This document shows, one piece after another, positions 1-7,756 of a stretch of DNA of 16,964 bases. Under the pieces are notes generated by a model that did not search any database, had not been told where the DNA came from, and saw nothing but the letters and a program-made list of their open reading frames with translations. Source of the stretch: Streptosporangiaceae bacterium (GTDB lineage Bacteria; Actinomycetota; Actinomycetes; Streptosporangiales; Streptosporangiaceae); assembly GCA_030040815.1 (NCBI GenBank), contig JASHSZ010000435.1, positions 1 through 16,964 on the forward strand. The letters run 5' to 3'. Numbering within the stretch: the first letter of the stretch is position 1; each line of letters starts with the position of its first letter. A program made the translations under genes and the position numbers.

Positions 1-2
1 TC

Positions 3-626
3 GACGTGCACCCGTGGGAGTACAACGAGGTCCCGGTGGTGCTTGGCGCGGCATTCAGCCTGGACGTCCCGATTGTGGCGCTGCATCTGACCCGTCCGCC
101 AATTGATATCCCGGACCGCGCCGCGCTGGGCCTGCCGTCGCATTTCGCCGCCGCGCGGGGAGCTTACCTGCTGCGCGACTTCCAGCCCGGCCGGCCCGCG
201 GGCGGCACGGTGTTCCTGCGCGGCACCATGCCGACGAATAACCTCGTGCAAGTGCTGTCTGAGATCGACGCTGCGCGCCTTAACGTCAAGATCGTTGCCG
301 CGATCAGCCCGCAGCTATTCGCGCGGCAGCCGCGCTCCTATCGCGACGCGGTCTGCTCGCCAGCCGACCGGATCGACGCCATGGTGATCACCAACGGCGC
401 CTTCAAGCTGATGCGCGACTGGGCCGACGGCGACCTCGTCCGCGAGTACTCGCTGTCGGCGGATTGGGACGACCGCTGGCGGACGGGCGGATCTGTGGCC
501 GAGGTCATCGAGGAAGCGCACCTCGACAGCGCGCACATCCTCACGGCGATTGAGCGGTTCGTTGCCGACCGGCCGCGGCGGCTCGCGGCGGCCGCCGATG
601 CGGTGCACGCGGCGCAGCTACGGTAA
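3..626 (+). CDS. Transketolase-like protein, C-terminal part (5'-truncated by window edge)
   Basis: The reading frame is already open at the window edge (codons from position 3), so only the C-terminal ~207 residues are visible and the start lies outside. The segment PIDIPDR, the stretch GGTVFLRGTMPTNN and the closing DDRWRTGG...VIEEAHLD...ILTAIERF resemble the pyrimidine-binding and C-terminal domains of transketolase-type thiamine-diphosphate enzymes as I recall them. No thiamine-diphosphate (GDG...N) motif can be checked because that domain would be upstream. It ends with TAA and converges on the minus-strand PPOX gene. Whether it is a housekeeping transketolase or a paralogue with another ketol substrate cannot be told from this fragment. 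Confidence 0.7.
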   Translation, partial: DVHPWEYNEVPVVLGAAFSLDVPIVALHLTRPPIDIPDRAALGLPSHFAAARGAYLLRDFQPGRPAGGTVFLRGTMPTNNLVQVLSEIDAARLNVKIVAAISPQLFARQPRSYRDAVCSPADRIDAMVITNGAFKLMRDWADGDLVREYSLSADWDDRWRTGGSVAEVIEEAHLDSAHILTAIERFVADRPRRLAAAADAVHAAQLR

Positions 627-670
627 CGGGCTGGGCTCTGGATGAGGCCGCCTGCCAGGCGTGCCGTCCT

Positions 671-742
671 CAGGGTTTATCGGGCCGGGATCTTCAGGGT
701 CTATCGGGCCGGGATCTTCAGGGTCTATCGGGCCGGGATCCT
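671..742. repeat. Three tandem 24-bp repeats spanning the PPOX stop codon
   Basis: Three head-to-tail 24-bp copies lie at 671-694, 695-718 and 719-742. Each begins CAGGGTYTATCGGGCC. Copy 1 has a T where copies 2 and 3 have C, and the last copy ends CCT instead of CTT. Read on the minus strand, each copy encodes (R/K)IPAR-stop-TL in the frame of the PPOX gene. Copy 3 (719-742) holds the functional TAG, and copies 2 and 1 carry in-frame TAG and TAA. The array lies in the gap between two convergent genes. Confidence 0.9.
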
Positions 743-1147
743 GCGGCCGGTCACCGAGGTCGGCCTGATCCGGATCCAGTACGGCTTGTCGCCTCTGGTC
801 GCCCACGGGTGCAGCCCGATTGCATCCAGCCGGCCAACGTCGGCGCTCTCGATGACGAGGTCTGCCGTACCGGTGACCTGGACGCTCCAGCCGGTCCTGG
901 CCACGGCGTCATAACCGTCGACCTCGAACGCCATGAATTCCTGCCGGGCGGCGGCTCCCAGCTTCGAGCCGTACGCGACCTGGAACACGACGTCCTGGCC
1001 GTCGATCGCGTGGTTGACCGGCAGAATGTTCACCTCGCCGTCGTAGAGGAAGCCGACTCGCCCCACCGGGACAGACCCGAGCAGCCGCAGGCACTCATCG
1101 AATGGCAGGACCTCAAGGCCGATGTGATCGGTGGGCATGTCGCTCAT
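725..1147 (-). CDS. PPOX-fold flavin-nucleotide-binding protein (pyridoxamine 5'-phosphate oxidase family)
   Basis: This 140-residue protein looks like a small split-barrel FMN-binding protein. It has the N-terminal LGSVPVGRVGFLYDGEVNI pattern, then ILPVNHAIDGQDVVFQV, GSKL, FEVDGYD and a GWSVQVTGTADLV strand, as in the pyridoxamine-phosphate-oxidase-like family. Members bind FMN, F420 or haem, and the substrate cannot be predicted. The ATG at 1147 is chosen because GGAG lies 6 nt upstream (GGAGACAGCGATG). An upstream in-frame start near 1240 would add an arginine-rich tail lying inside the hydantoinase coding region. The start lies 35 bp inside the 3' end of the hydantoinase gene, so the two are probably co-translated. 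The C-terminus RIPAR-stop is the unit amplified in the adjacent tandem repeat. Confidence 0.85.
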   Translation of the reverse strand: MSDMPTDHIGLEVLPFDECLRLLGSVPVGRVGFLYDGEVNILPVNHAIDGQDVVFQVAYGSKLGAAARQEFMAFEVDGYDAVARTGWSVQVTGTADLVIESADVGRLDAIGLHPWATRGDKPYWIRIRPTSVTGRRIPAR

Positions 1148-2606
1148 CGCTGTCTCCGGATGGCTCGTCGCAATTCTCAACGATGACTCGACGCGCGAAC
1201 GCCAGGCTCTCGGTCTGCCAGGCTGCGTCCTGGCTAGCATCGCTCAGGGCCGCGGTAGATCGCCGCAAGAACCGTCCCGCTCCCAGCGTTCCATGAAACC
1301 CGTCGGCATCGACTAGCACCTCGCCTCGCTGCATGACCAGTTCCGCCCGGCCGCGCACAGCCATGCCCTCGTAGACCGAGTAATCAGTCGCCGAGTGATG
1401 CGCCACCGCCGACAGCACCTGCTCCGCGGTCGGGTCGAACACGACAAGGTCGGCATCGGCTCCCGGCAGCACTGCGCCCTTGCGCGGATAGAGCCCGAAC
1501 AGCCTGGCCGGCCCGGTGGCCGACAACTCGACCCAGCGGGCCAGCGAGATGCGGCCCGCCACGACCCCCTGGTAGAGCAGGACGAGTCGTTCCTCGACCC
1601 CGTGCAGGCCGTTGGGGATGAGGGTGAAGTCGCCCGCACCCCGGGCCTTCTGGGCCGCGGTGAACGGGCAGTGGTCGGTCGCCACCACGTCCAGGTCGCC
1701 GCGCTGCAGTCCCTGCCACAGTGCCTGCTGTGCCGCCGCGGTGCGCAGCGGCGGCGAGCAGACGTAACGGGCTCCGTCCTGGCCGGACAGCAGACCCTCG
1801 TCGAGGAACAGGTACTGCGGGCAGGTCTCCGCGTAGACCCGCTGCCCGCGGTCGCGCGCGGCGTGCACGGCAGCCAGTGCCTGCGCGGCGGACAGATGCG
1901 CGATGTAGACCGGGGCTCCGGCCAGCTCGGCCAGCGTGATCAGCCGGCCGGTCGCCTCGCCCTCGAGCGAGGCGGGCCTGCTCGCCGCGTGGTAGGGCGG
2001 GCCGGTCCGCCCGGAGGCCACGTACTCGCGCCGCAACTCCTCGATGACCGTGCCGTTCTCGGCGTGCACCGCGGTCAGGATGCCATGTCGGCGGGCCTCA
2101 CGCAGGATCCGGCAGATCTGCGCATCGTCGATCATGTAGACGCCGGGATAGGCCATGAAGATCTTGATAGACGTGACGCCCGCGTCGGCCAGGCTGGCTA
2201 GCTCGGCCAGAACCTGGTCGTTCACTTCAGAAATCATCATGTGGAAGGCGTAGTCGATATGCGCGTGCCCGGCCGCCCTGGCCTGCCAGCGCCCTAGCCC
2301 GGCCAGCAGCGACTCGCCGCGCTCATGGCCGGCGTAGTCGACGATGGTCGTGGTGCCGCCGTAGGCGGCAGCCATGGTCCCAGTCGCGAAGTCATCGCAG
2401 GCCACGCCGTTCGGTGTCGCCAGTTCGAGGTGCGTATGCACATCCACGGCGCCGGGCAGCACGTACCGGCCTCCGGCGTCAATTCGCTGGTCGGCCGGGC
2501 CAAGCGAGGTGCCGATCGCGGCGATCTGCTCGCCGTCGATCAGCACGTCCGCCTGCACTGCGCCGGCCGCGCTCAGCACGGTCCCGCCCGAGATCAGGGT
2601 CCGCAT
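1113..2606 (-). CDS. hyuA: Dihydropyrimidinase / D-hydantoinase (HyuA-like cyclic amidohydrolase)
   Basis: A 497-residue enzyme of the usual length for dihydropyrimidinases, which hydrolyse a cyclic imide (dihydropyrimidine, hydantoin) to the N-carbamoyl amino acid in the cytoplasm using a binuclear metal centre. Expected metal ligands are visible: H57 and H59 in VDVHTHLE, K149 in SIKIFMAYPG (the lysine that is carboxylated), H181 in HAENG, H237 in IAHLSAAQA and D311 in ATDHCPF. CPQYL and the CSPPLR loop are also typical. The ATG at 2606 follows GGAGG with a 7-nt spacer. An upstream in-frame start at 2645 has no support. The gene runs divergently from the xanthine-dehydrogenase operon, and hydantoinases belong to the comparable E. 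coli purine cluster. A role in opening a purine-derived ring is inferred. Pyrimidine catabolism is the alternative. Confidence 0.9.
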   Translation of the reverse strand: MRTLISGGTVLSAAGAVQADVLIDGEQIAAIGTSLGPADQRIDAGGRYVLPGAVDVHTHLELATPNGVACDDFATGTMAAAYGGTTTIVDYAGHERGESLLAGLGRWQARAAGHAHIDYAFHMMISEVNDQVLAELASLADAGVTSIKIFMAYPGVYMIDDAQICRILREARRHGILTAVHAENGTVIEELRREYVASGRTGPPYHAASRPASLEGEATGRLITLAELAGAPVYIAHLSAAQALAAVHAARDRGQRVYAETCPQYLFLDEGLLSGQDGARYVCSPPLRTAAAQQALWQGLQRGDLDVVATDHCPFTAAQKARGAGDFTLIPNGLHGVEERLVLLYQGVVAGRISLARWVELSATGPARLFGLYPRKGAVLPGADADLVVFDPTAEQVLSAVAHHSATDYSVYEGMAVRGRAELVMQRGEVLVDADGFHGTLGAGRFLRRSTAALSDASQDAAWQTESLAFARRVIVENCDEPSGDSDERHAHRSHRP

Positions 2607-2759
2607 GGATGATCCTCCGAGACCGGTCGGCAACGCGCCTGGCAACCGTTCTGGCTGGTCCCCGGGCTAGAAGTCCCGCCCAGCACTAGACCTAAGGCCC
2701 TAACTGGCAGCAGCCTGGTGAGGAGATCTTAAACGGTGGACTGCGCAAGGGAGCACCCG
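2607..2759. promoter_or_regulatory. Divergent intergenic region between hyuA and the xdh operon
   Basis: This 153-bp gap must contain the promoters for both divergent units. Visible are the two ribosome binding sites (GGAGG of hyuA on the minus strand; AAGGGAG at 2747-2753 for the operon), a GGCAAC direct repeat just upstream of hyuA, and an AT-richer stretch around 2722-2735. I see no convincing -35/-10 pair on either strand. The layout suggests joint control by one regulator, but no operator can be named. Confidence 0.4.
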
Positions 2760-5390
2760 ATGGAGTTCACGCTCAACGGCTGCCCGGTCTCGGTCGACGT
2801 CAGCGCTGATCAGCACCTGCTCGAGGTGCTCCGGGAGCAATGTCACGTGACCTCGGTCAAGGACGGCTGCGCACCGGAGGGATCGTGCGGCGCGTGCTCG
2901 GTCCTGATAGACGGGAACGCGGTCGTGTCCTGCGCGCAGCCGGCCAGCAGGTTCGCGGGCCGCGAGATCATCACGCACGAAGGCCTGGACGCCGCCGTTC
3001 GCGCGAGGTGGGCCGAGTGCTTCGTGGCGGCGGGAGCTTCGCAGTGCGGCTTTTGCTCGCCCGGCATCGTCATGAAGGCGCAGGCACTGCTGTCCAAGAC
3101 GCCCGACCCCAGCCGGGCCCGCATCGCGGCAGCCCTGGCGGGCAACCTGTGCCGGTGCACCGGCTACACGAAGATCATCGATGCCATCTCCTGCGCGGCC
3201 CGCGCGGCGCGCGGCGAGCCACTGCCGCCAGTCGACCACAGCGGCCGCGTCGGCGCGCGGACCGCCCGCTACCAGGGATGTCAGCTCGCGCTCGGGGACA
3301 AGGCCTACATCAACGACCTGGCCATGCCCGGGATGCTGTTCGGCGCGATCAGATTCGCCGATCATCCGCGCGCCAGGATTCTGCGACTGGACACCACGCG
3401 CGCTCGTTCCCAACCGGGCGTCGCCTGCGTCCTGACGGCCGCCGACGTGCCCGGCAATCGGACGCAGGGCGAGCTTGTGCGGGACTGGCCGCAGCTTTAT
3501 GCCGCCGGCGAGATCACCAGGTACACCGGCGACGTGCTGGCGCTGGTGGCCGCTGACAGCATGTCCGGCGCGCGAGCGGCAGCCGCGCTGGTGGAGGTCG
3601 AGTACGACGTGCTCGATCCGGTGACCAGCCCGCTGGCTGCCCTGGAGCCGCGGGCGCCTCAGCTTCATCCGCATGCCACGGACAATGTGCTGTCGCTCTC
3701 GCGGGTCAGGCGCGGTGACGTCGACACCGCGCTGGCCACGTCGGCCCACGTGGTCACCGAGACATTCGGCACCCAGTTCATCGAGCACGCCTTCCTGGAA
3801 CCGGAGTCCTCGCTCGCCTACCCGACCGGACACGGCGTGCACTTCTACACGCAGGGCCAGGGCATCTGGAGCGACAGGCGTCAGGTCGCCTCGCTGCTCG
3901 GACTCCCCGAAAAAGACGTGCGAGCCACCCTGGTCAGCAACGGCGGTGCCTTTGGCGCCAAGGAGGACCTGGGTGTCCAGGGGCACGCGGCGCTGCTCGC
4001 ACAGCGCGCGGGTCGGCCGGTCAAGCTCACCCTGTCCAGGGCAGAGAGCCTGCGCTTCCACGTCAAGCGGCACCCGCTCACGATGACCTACACCGTCGGC
4101 TGCGACGTGGATGGCCGCCTCACCGCGGTGCGCGCTCGGATTGTCGGCGACACCGGCGCCTACGCCAGTGTCGGCGCGAAGGTACTCGAGCGGGCGGCGG
4201 GTCACGCCTGCGGGTGCTACCGGGTGCCCGCCGTGGACGTCGAGGCGCGGGCGGTGTACACGAACAACCCGCCGTGCGGCGCGATGCGCGGCTTCGGCGC
4301 CAACCAGGTCAACTTCGCGATCGAGGGCATGCTGGACCGGCTGGCGGAACGTGTCGGGCTGGACGGGTGGGACATCCGCTGGCTGAATGCGGTCGACGCG
4401 GGCGACGTGTTCGCGACCGGCCAGCGGCTCGGACCAGGGGTGGGGTTGCGCAAGACGCTGGTGGCGGTCAGGGACGACTTCAAGCAGGCGCGTTACGCGG
4501 GAATCGGCTGCGCGGTCAAGAACACCGGCGTCGGCAACGGTCTCATCGAGCACGGCAAGGCGATCATGCGGCCCGAGTCTGACGGCTCTGTGACGATCTA
4601 TCAGCCCTGGACCGAGATGGGCCAGGGAGTGTTCACGGTGCTCTCGCAGATCGCCTGCGAGCAACTCGGGCTGACCCCCGACCGGGTCACCGTCATGGTC
4701 GACACCGAGCGCGAGCTCGACTGCGGCCAGACCACGGCGTCGCGCGGCACCGTGCTCGGCGGCCAGGGCGTGATCGCGGCGGCGGCCAAGCTGGCCGCCC
4801 GGCTCGAGCAGCTTTACGGTCAGGGCGCATGTCATCCCAGCCGGGATCAGCTGGCCAGCCTGGCCGGCGAGGAGTTCTACGGCGAGTTCACGGTCGACTG
4901 GACCACCTCTCCGGGAGCCGCGGTCGCCGAGCCGGTGACTCACTTCGCCTACGGCTGGGCCACGCAGGTGGTCCTGCTTGACGCTGACGGCGGGATCGAG
5001 AAGGTTGTGGCCGCGCACGATGTGGGCAGGGTGATCAACCCGACGCTGCTCGAGGGCCAGATCGAGGGTGCCGTGCACATGGGCCTGGGCCACGCGCTCT
5101 CAGAGGAGTACGTCGTGGATTCGGCCAGGCCAGTCACGACGACGTTGAAGTCGCTCAACATCATCCCGCCGGCCGGCATGCCGCCGGTCGACTGCAGGTT
5201 CGTCGAGGAGTACCAGCCCGAGGGGCCGTACGGCGCGAAGGGCGTCGGCGAGATCGGCCTGGTGCCGACCGCATCCGCGGTAGCAGGCGCGCTGCACCAG
5301 TTCGACGGCAGCTGGCGCACTCGGCTGCCGATGAAGGATTCGGCTGCGGCGCGCGCGGCGGTGCCGAGACTGGCGAGGGCACGGTCATGA
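2760..5390 (+). CDS. Fused [2Fe-2S]/molybdopterin xanthine-dehydrogenase-type hydroxylase (XdhD / Se-dependent XDH-like)
   Basis: An 876-residue fusion of an iron-sulfur subunit and a molybdenum subunit of the xanthine oxidase family. Residues 1-75 are a plant-type ferredoxin domain with C37, C43, C46 and C58. Residues ~80-155 are the second [2Fe-2S] domain with C96/C99 and C131/C133 (CGFC; LCRCTGY). From ~165 on comes the molybdopterin domain, with GQGIW (~366), GGAFGAKED (~396), GAMRGFGANQ (~507) and the catalytic glutamate E831 in GAKGVGEIGL. The same fusion is known from E. coli XdhD and the family named selenium-dependent xanthine dehydrogenase. It should hydroxylate hypoxanthine/xanthine or a related purine. 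No FAD domain is present here or elsewhere in the window. There is no in-frame TGA, so no selenocysteine. Start ATG 2760 has AAGGGAG 6 nt upstream; a GTG at 2736 is weaker. It is the first gene of a six-gene operon. Confidence 0.9.
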   Translation: MEFTLNGCPVSVDVSADQHLLEVLREQCHVTSVKDGCAPEGSCGACSVLIDGNAVVSCAQPASRFAGREIITHEGLDAAVRARWAECFVAAGASQCGFCSPGIVMKAQALLSKTPDPSRARIAAALAGNLCRCTGYTKIIDAISCAARAARGEPLPPVDHSGRVGARTARYQGCQLALGDKAYINDLAMPGMLFGAIRFADHPRARILRLDTTRARSQPGVACVLTAADVPGNRTQGELVRDWPQLYAAGEITRYTGDVLALVAADSMSGARAAAALVEVEYDVLDPVTSPLAALEPRAPQLHPHATDNVLSLSRVRRGDVDTALATSAHVVTETFGTQFIEHAFLEPESSLAYPTGHGVHFYTQGQGIWSDRRQVASLLGLPEKDVRATLVSNGGAFGAKEDLGVQGHAALLAQRAGRPVKLTLSRAESLRFHVKRHPLTMTYTVGCDVDGRLTAVRARIVGDTGAYASVGAKVLERAAGHACGCYRVPAVDVEARAVYTNNPPCGAMRGFGANQVNFAIEGMLDRLAERVGLDGWDIRWLNAVDAGDVFATGQRLGPGVGLRKTLVAVRDDFKQARYAGIGCAVKNTGVGNGLIEHGKAIMRPESDGSVTIYQPWTEMGQGVFTVLSQIACEQLGLTPDRVTVMVDTERELDCGQTTASRGTVLGGQGVIAAAAKLAARLEQLYGQGACHPSRDQLASLAGEEFYGEFTVDWTTSPGAAVAEPVTHFAYGWATQVVLLDADGGIEKVVAAHDVGRVINPTLLEGQIEGAVHMGLGHALSEEYVVDSARPVTTTLKSLNIIPPAGMPPVDCRFVEEYQPEGPYGAKGVGEIGLVPTASAVAGALHQFDGSWRTRLPMKDSAAARAAVPRLARARS

Positions 5391-6739
5391 CCGCCGCCGA
5401 CGGCGCGACCCTGGCCCTTTGCGGAGCCACCGTCGTCACCTCGCTCGACCCGCCCGAGGTGATCGAGGCCGACCTGCTGTTCAGCGCTGACCGGATACTA
5501 GGTGCGCAGGCGGCCCCGGCGGGGGTGGTCCGGCGCGACTGCACTGGCTCCGTCATCGTGCCCGGCGCCGTGTGTGCCCACCACCACATCTACTCGGCGC
5601 TGGCTCGGGGCATGCCCTTCGACCTCGCGCCGCCGGCGGATTTCACGCAGATCCTGCAGCGCGTCTGGTGGCGGCTGGACCGGGCCCTGGACGACGACAG
5701 CATCCGCGCGTCCGCCCTCGCCGCGGGCCTGGAGGCACTGCTGGCCGGGACTACCACAGTGGTGGACCATCATGCATCCCCGAACGCCATCGACGGCTCG
5801 CTCGACATCATCGCCGACGCCCTGGGCCAGCTGGGCGTGCGCTCGGTGCTGTGCTACGAGGTAACCGACCGGGATGGGCGGTCACGGGCCGCGGCGGGCC
5901 TGGCCGAGAATCGCCGGTTCCTGGCCGGCGTGGCGAGGCCGCTGGCCCGCGGCATGGTGGGCGCGCACGCGTCATTCACCTTGTCGGACGACACGCTGGC
6001 CGCCTGCGTCGACGGCGCGGCCGAGGCCGGCGTCGGCATCCACATCCACGTGGCAGAGGACGGAGCCGACAACCGGGACGCGACGGCGCGCTGCGGCACG
6101 ACGGCGGCCAGCCGGCTCCAGCGGGCCGGGGTTATCACGGCTGACTCCCTGCTTGCACACTGCGTACACGTCAGTTCGGCAGAAGTCGAGCTGATCGAGG
6201 ACATCCGGGCCACCGTCGCGTGCAACCCGCGCAGCAACATGAACAACTCCGTCGGGCACTCCCCGTTCAGCCTGCGCGCCGGCCGGGTCGCGCTGGGCAC
6301 CGACGGAATCGGCGGCAACATGATCGCCGAGTCGCAGGTGGGTTTCTTCCGAGCCAGGGAGGCCACGCTCCAGACTCCGCCGCATTGGCCCCTGGCACGG
6401 CTCTCGGCCGGAGCGGCGCTGGCAGGCCGGGCGTTCGCCGAGCCGCTGCTCGGCACGCTGCGACCGGGCGCGCCCGCGGACGTGGTGGTGCTTGACTACG
6501 CGGCGCCAGCGCCGCTGACCGCGGCGAGCCTGGCCGGGCACTGGATCTTCGGGCTGGATGCCCGGTGCGTGCGGGACGTCTACGTGGCAGGCCAGCTCGT
6601 GGTCGAAGACGGCCGGTCGACCCGGCTCGACGGCCTGGAGCTGGCGGCCAAGAACTCGGCGCAGGCAGCACGGCTGTGGGCCAGGGTCGAGCAGATTCCG
6701 CCGCACGACTTCGAGCCGGCTGACTGGAGGACGAGATGA
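5387..6739 (+). CDS. ssnA: SsnA-like purine aminohydrolase (amidohydrolase superfamily)
   Basis: A 450-residue amidohydrolase of the guanine deaminase/chlorohydrolase type, closest in pattern to SsnA, which accompanies XdhD in E. coli. Metal ligands are visible: H65 and H67 in CAHHHIYS, H219/H221 in HIHVAED, H258 in LAHCVHV and D306 in [10 protein letters not shown]. Other SsnA-like stretches are [12 protein letters not shown] and [11 protein letters not shown]. The predicted reaction is hydrolytic removal of an amino group or ring opening of a purine-type heterocycle; the exact substrate is unknown. The ATG overlaps the xdh stop codon (ATGA), so translation is coupled. The next gene starts by the same 4-bp overlap. 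Guanine deaminase is a possible alternative name. Confidence 0.85.
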   Translation: MTAADGATLALCGATVVTSLDPPEVIEADLLFSADRILGAQAAPAGVVRRDCTGSVIVPGAVCAHHHIYSALARGMPFDLAPPADFTQILQRVWWRLDRALDDDSIRASALAAGLEALLAGTTTVVDHHASPNAIDGSLDIIADALGQLGVRSVLCYEVTDRDGRSRAAAGLAENRRFLAGVARPLARGMVGAHASFTLSDDTLAACVDGAAEAGVGIHIHVAEDGADNRDATARCGTTAASRLQRAGVITADSLLAHCVHVSSAEVELIEDIRATVACNPRSNMNNSVGHSPFSLRAGRVALGTDGIGGNMIAESQVGFFRAREATLQTPPHWPLARLSAGAALAGRAFAEPLLGTLRPGAPADVVVLDYAAPAPLTAASLAGHWIFGLDARCVRDVYVAGQLVVEDGRSTRLDGLELAAKNSAQAARLWARVEQIPPHDFEPADWRTR

Positions 6740-7743
6740 GGGTCGCACTCTACCTGCAGGACAAACATCCGCTGCGGGACAGCATGGAGTATGCGCAGTA
6801 TGCCGAGGCACGCGGCTTCGAGGCGGTCTGGCAGGCCGAGAGCAGGCTCGCGCGTGAGGCCACCGTGCCGATGGCCGCGTACGCCGCGGTCACGAGCCGG
6901 ATAAAGATCGCCTCCGGGGTGGCATCGATCTGGACGCGGAACGTCGGGCTGCTTGCCGCCACGTTCTCAACGCTGGACGAACTGGCGCCCGGCCGGATAA
7001 TCATGGGCCTCGGCGCCTGGTGGGAGCCGCTCGCGCACAAGGTGGGCGTCGATCGCCGCAAGCCGCTGCGCGCGATGCGCGAGGTTGTGGAGGCTGCGCG
7101 CGAGCTGCTCAGCATGAAGCAGGTCAGCTATGACGGCGAGTTCGTACACCTGGACGAGGTCGCGCTGGATGTCGTGCACGGTGACGCCGGGCCGCGCAAG
7201 GTACCGATCTATATCGGCGCGACCGGCATGCAGATGCTGGAGCTCGCAGGGCAGATCGGCGACGGCGTCGTGCTCAACTACATGGTCAGTCCCGAGTACA
7301 CGACGCGCGCCGTGCAGGCGGTGGCCGCCGGCGCCGAGCGCGCAGGCCGGTCGCTGGACGACATCGACCGGCCGCAGCTCGTGGTGTGCTCGATGGATCG
7401 GAATCGCGAGCTTGCCCTCGATCGAGCACGCGAGCTGCTCACGCAGTATCTCGGCCAGCAGCCGCACATCATGAAGGCCAGCGGGGTGGATCCGGCGCTC
7501 ATCGAGGCAATCGGCAGGGTGATCACCTGGCCGGCGACGGCCGACGACATCCGCAAGGCGGCCAAGCTCGTGCCGGACGACGCCGTGCAGGCGATCTCCG
7601 CCTCGGGCACCCCCGACGAGTGCCGCGCCAAGGTCCAGGAGTACATCGCCAACGGCGCGACCTGCCCGATTCTCTACCCGCTCGGCGACGACGTCCGCCT
7701 CATGATCGACACCTTCAGCACGACTCACGGCACATCTAGGTAA
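6736..7743 (+). CDS. Luciferase-like (LLM-class) flavin/F420-dependent oxidoreductase
   Basis: A 335-residue TIM-barrel enzyme of the bacterial luciferase-like family, in the group that includes methylenetetrahydromethanopterin reductase and F420-dependent dehydrogenases. Family features are the N-terminal [14 protein letters not shown] strand-helix, [25 protein letters not shown], the [24 protein letters not shown] segment and the late [23 protein letters not shown] or F420 as cofactor follows from the family and cannot be told apart by eye. The ATG overlaps the ssnA stop (ATGA) and has GGAGG at 6726-6730. It sits between the purine aminohydrolase and the transcarbamylases, so a redox step on a purine-derived intermediate is inferred. 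I know of no such enzyme in the E. coli counterpart cluster. Confidence 0.85.
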   Translation: MRVALYLQDKHPLRDSMEYAQYAEARGFEAVWQAESRLAREATVPMAAYAAVTSRIKIASGVASIWTRNVGLLAATFSTLDELAPGRIIMGLGAWWEPLAHKVGVDRRKPLRAMREVVEAARELLSMKQVSYDGEFVHLDEVALDVVHGDAGPRKVPIYIGATGMQMLELAGQIGDGVVLNYMVSPEYTTRAVQAVAAGAERAGRSLDDIDRPQLVVCSMDRNRELALDRARELLTQYLGQQPHIMKASGVDPALIEAIGRVITWPATADDIRKAAKLVPDDAVQAISASGTPDECRAKVQEYIANGATCPILYPLGDDVRLMIDTFSTTHGTSR

Positions 7744-7756
7744 GGAGCACACCTAC

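Noticed and set aside
671..742. CRISPR-like array
   Set aside because: The 24-bp copies are directly adjacent with no spacers, and the unit derives from the end of a gene.
2700..5093. Very long minus-strand open frame (797 codons) opposite xdh
   Set aside because: It lies fully antisense to a gene with complete catalytic motifs. Its product is low in complexity and rich in R/H/G/V with no family pattern. Such shadows are normal in high-GC codon bias.
2760..5390. Selenocysteine in the xanthine-dehydrogenase-like protein
   Set aside because: The related family is called selenium-dependent, but the selenium there is a labile cofactor. No in-frame TGA exists in this gene.
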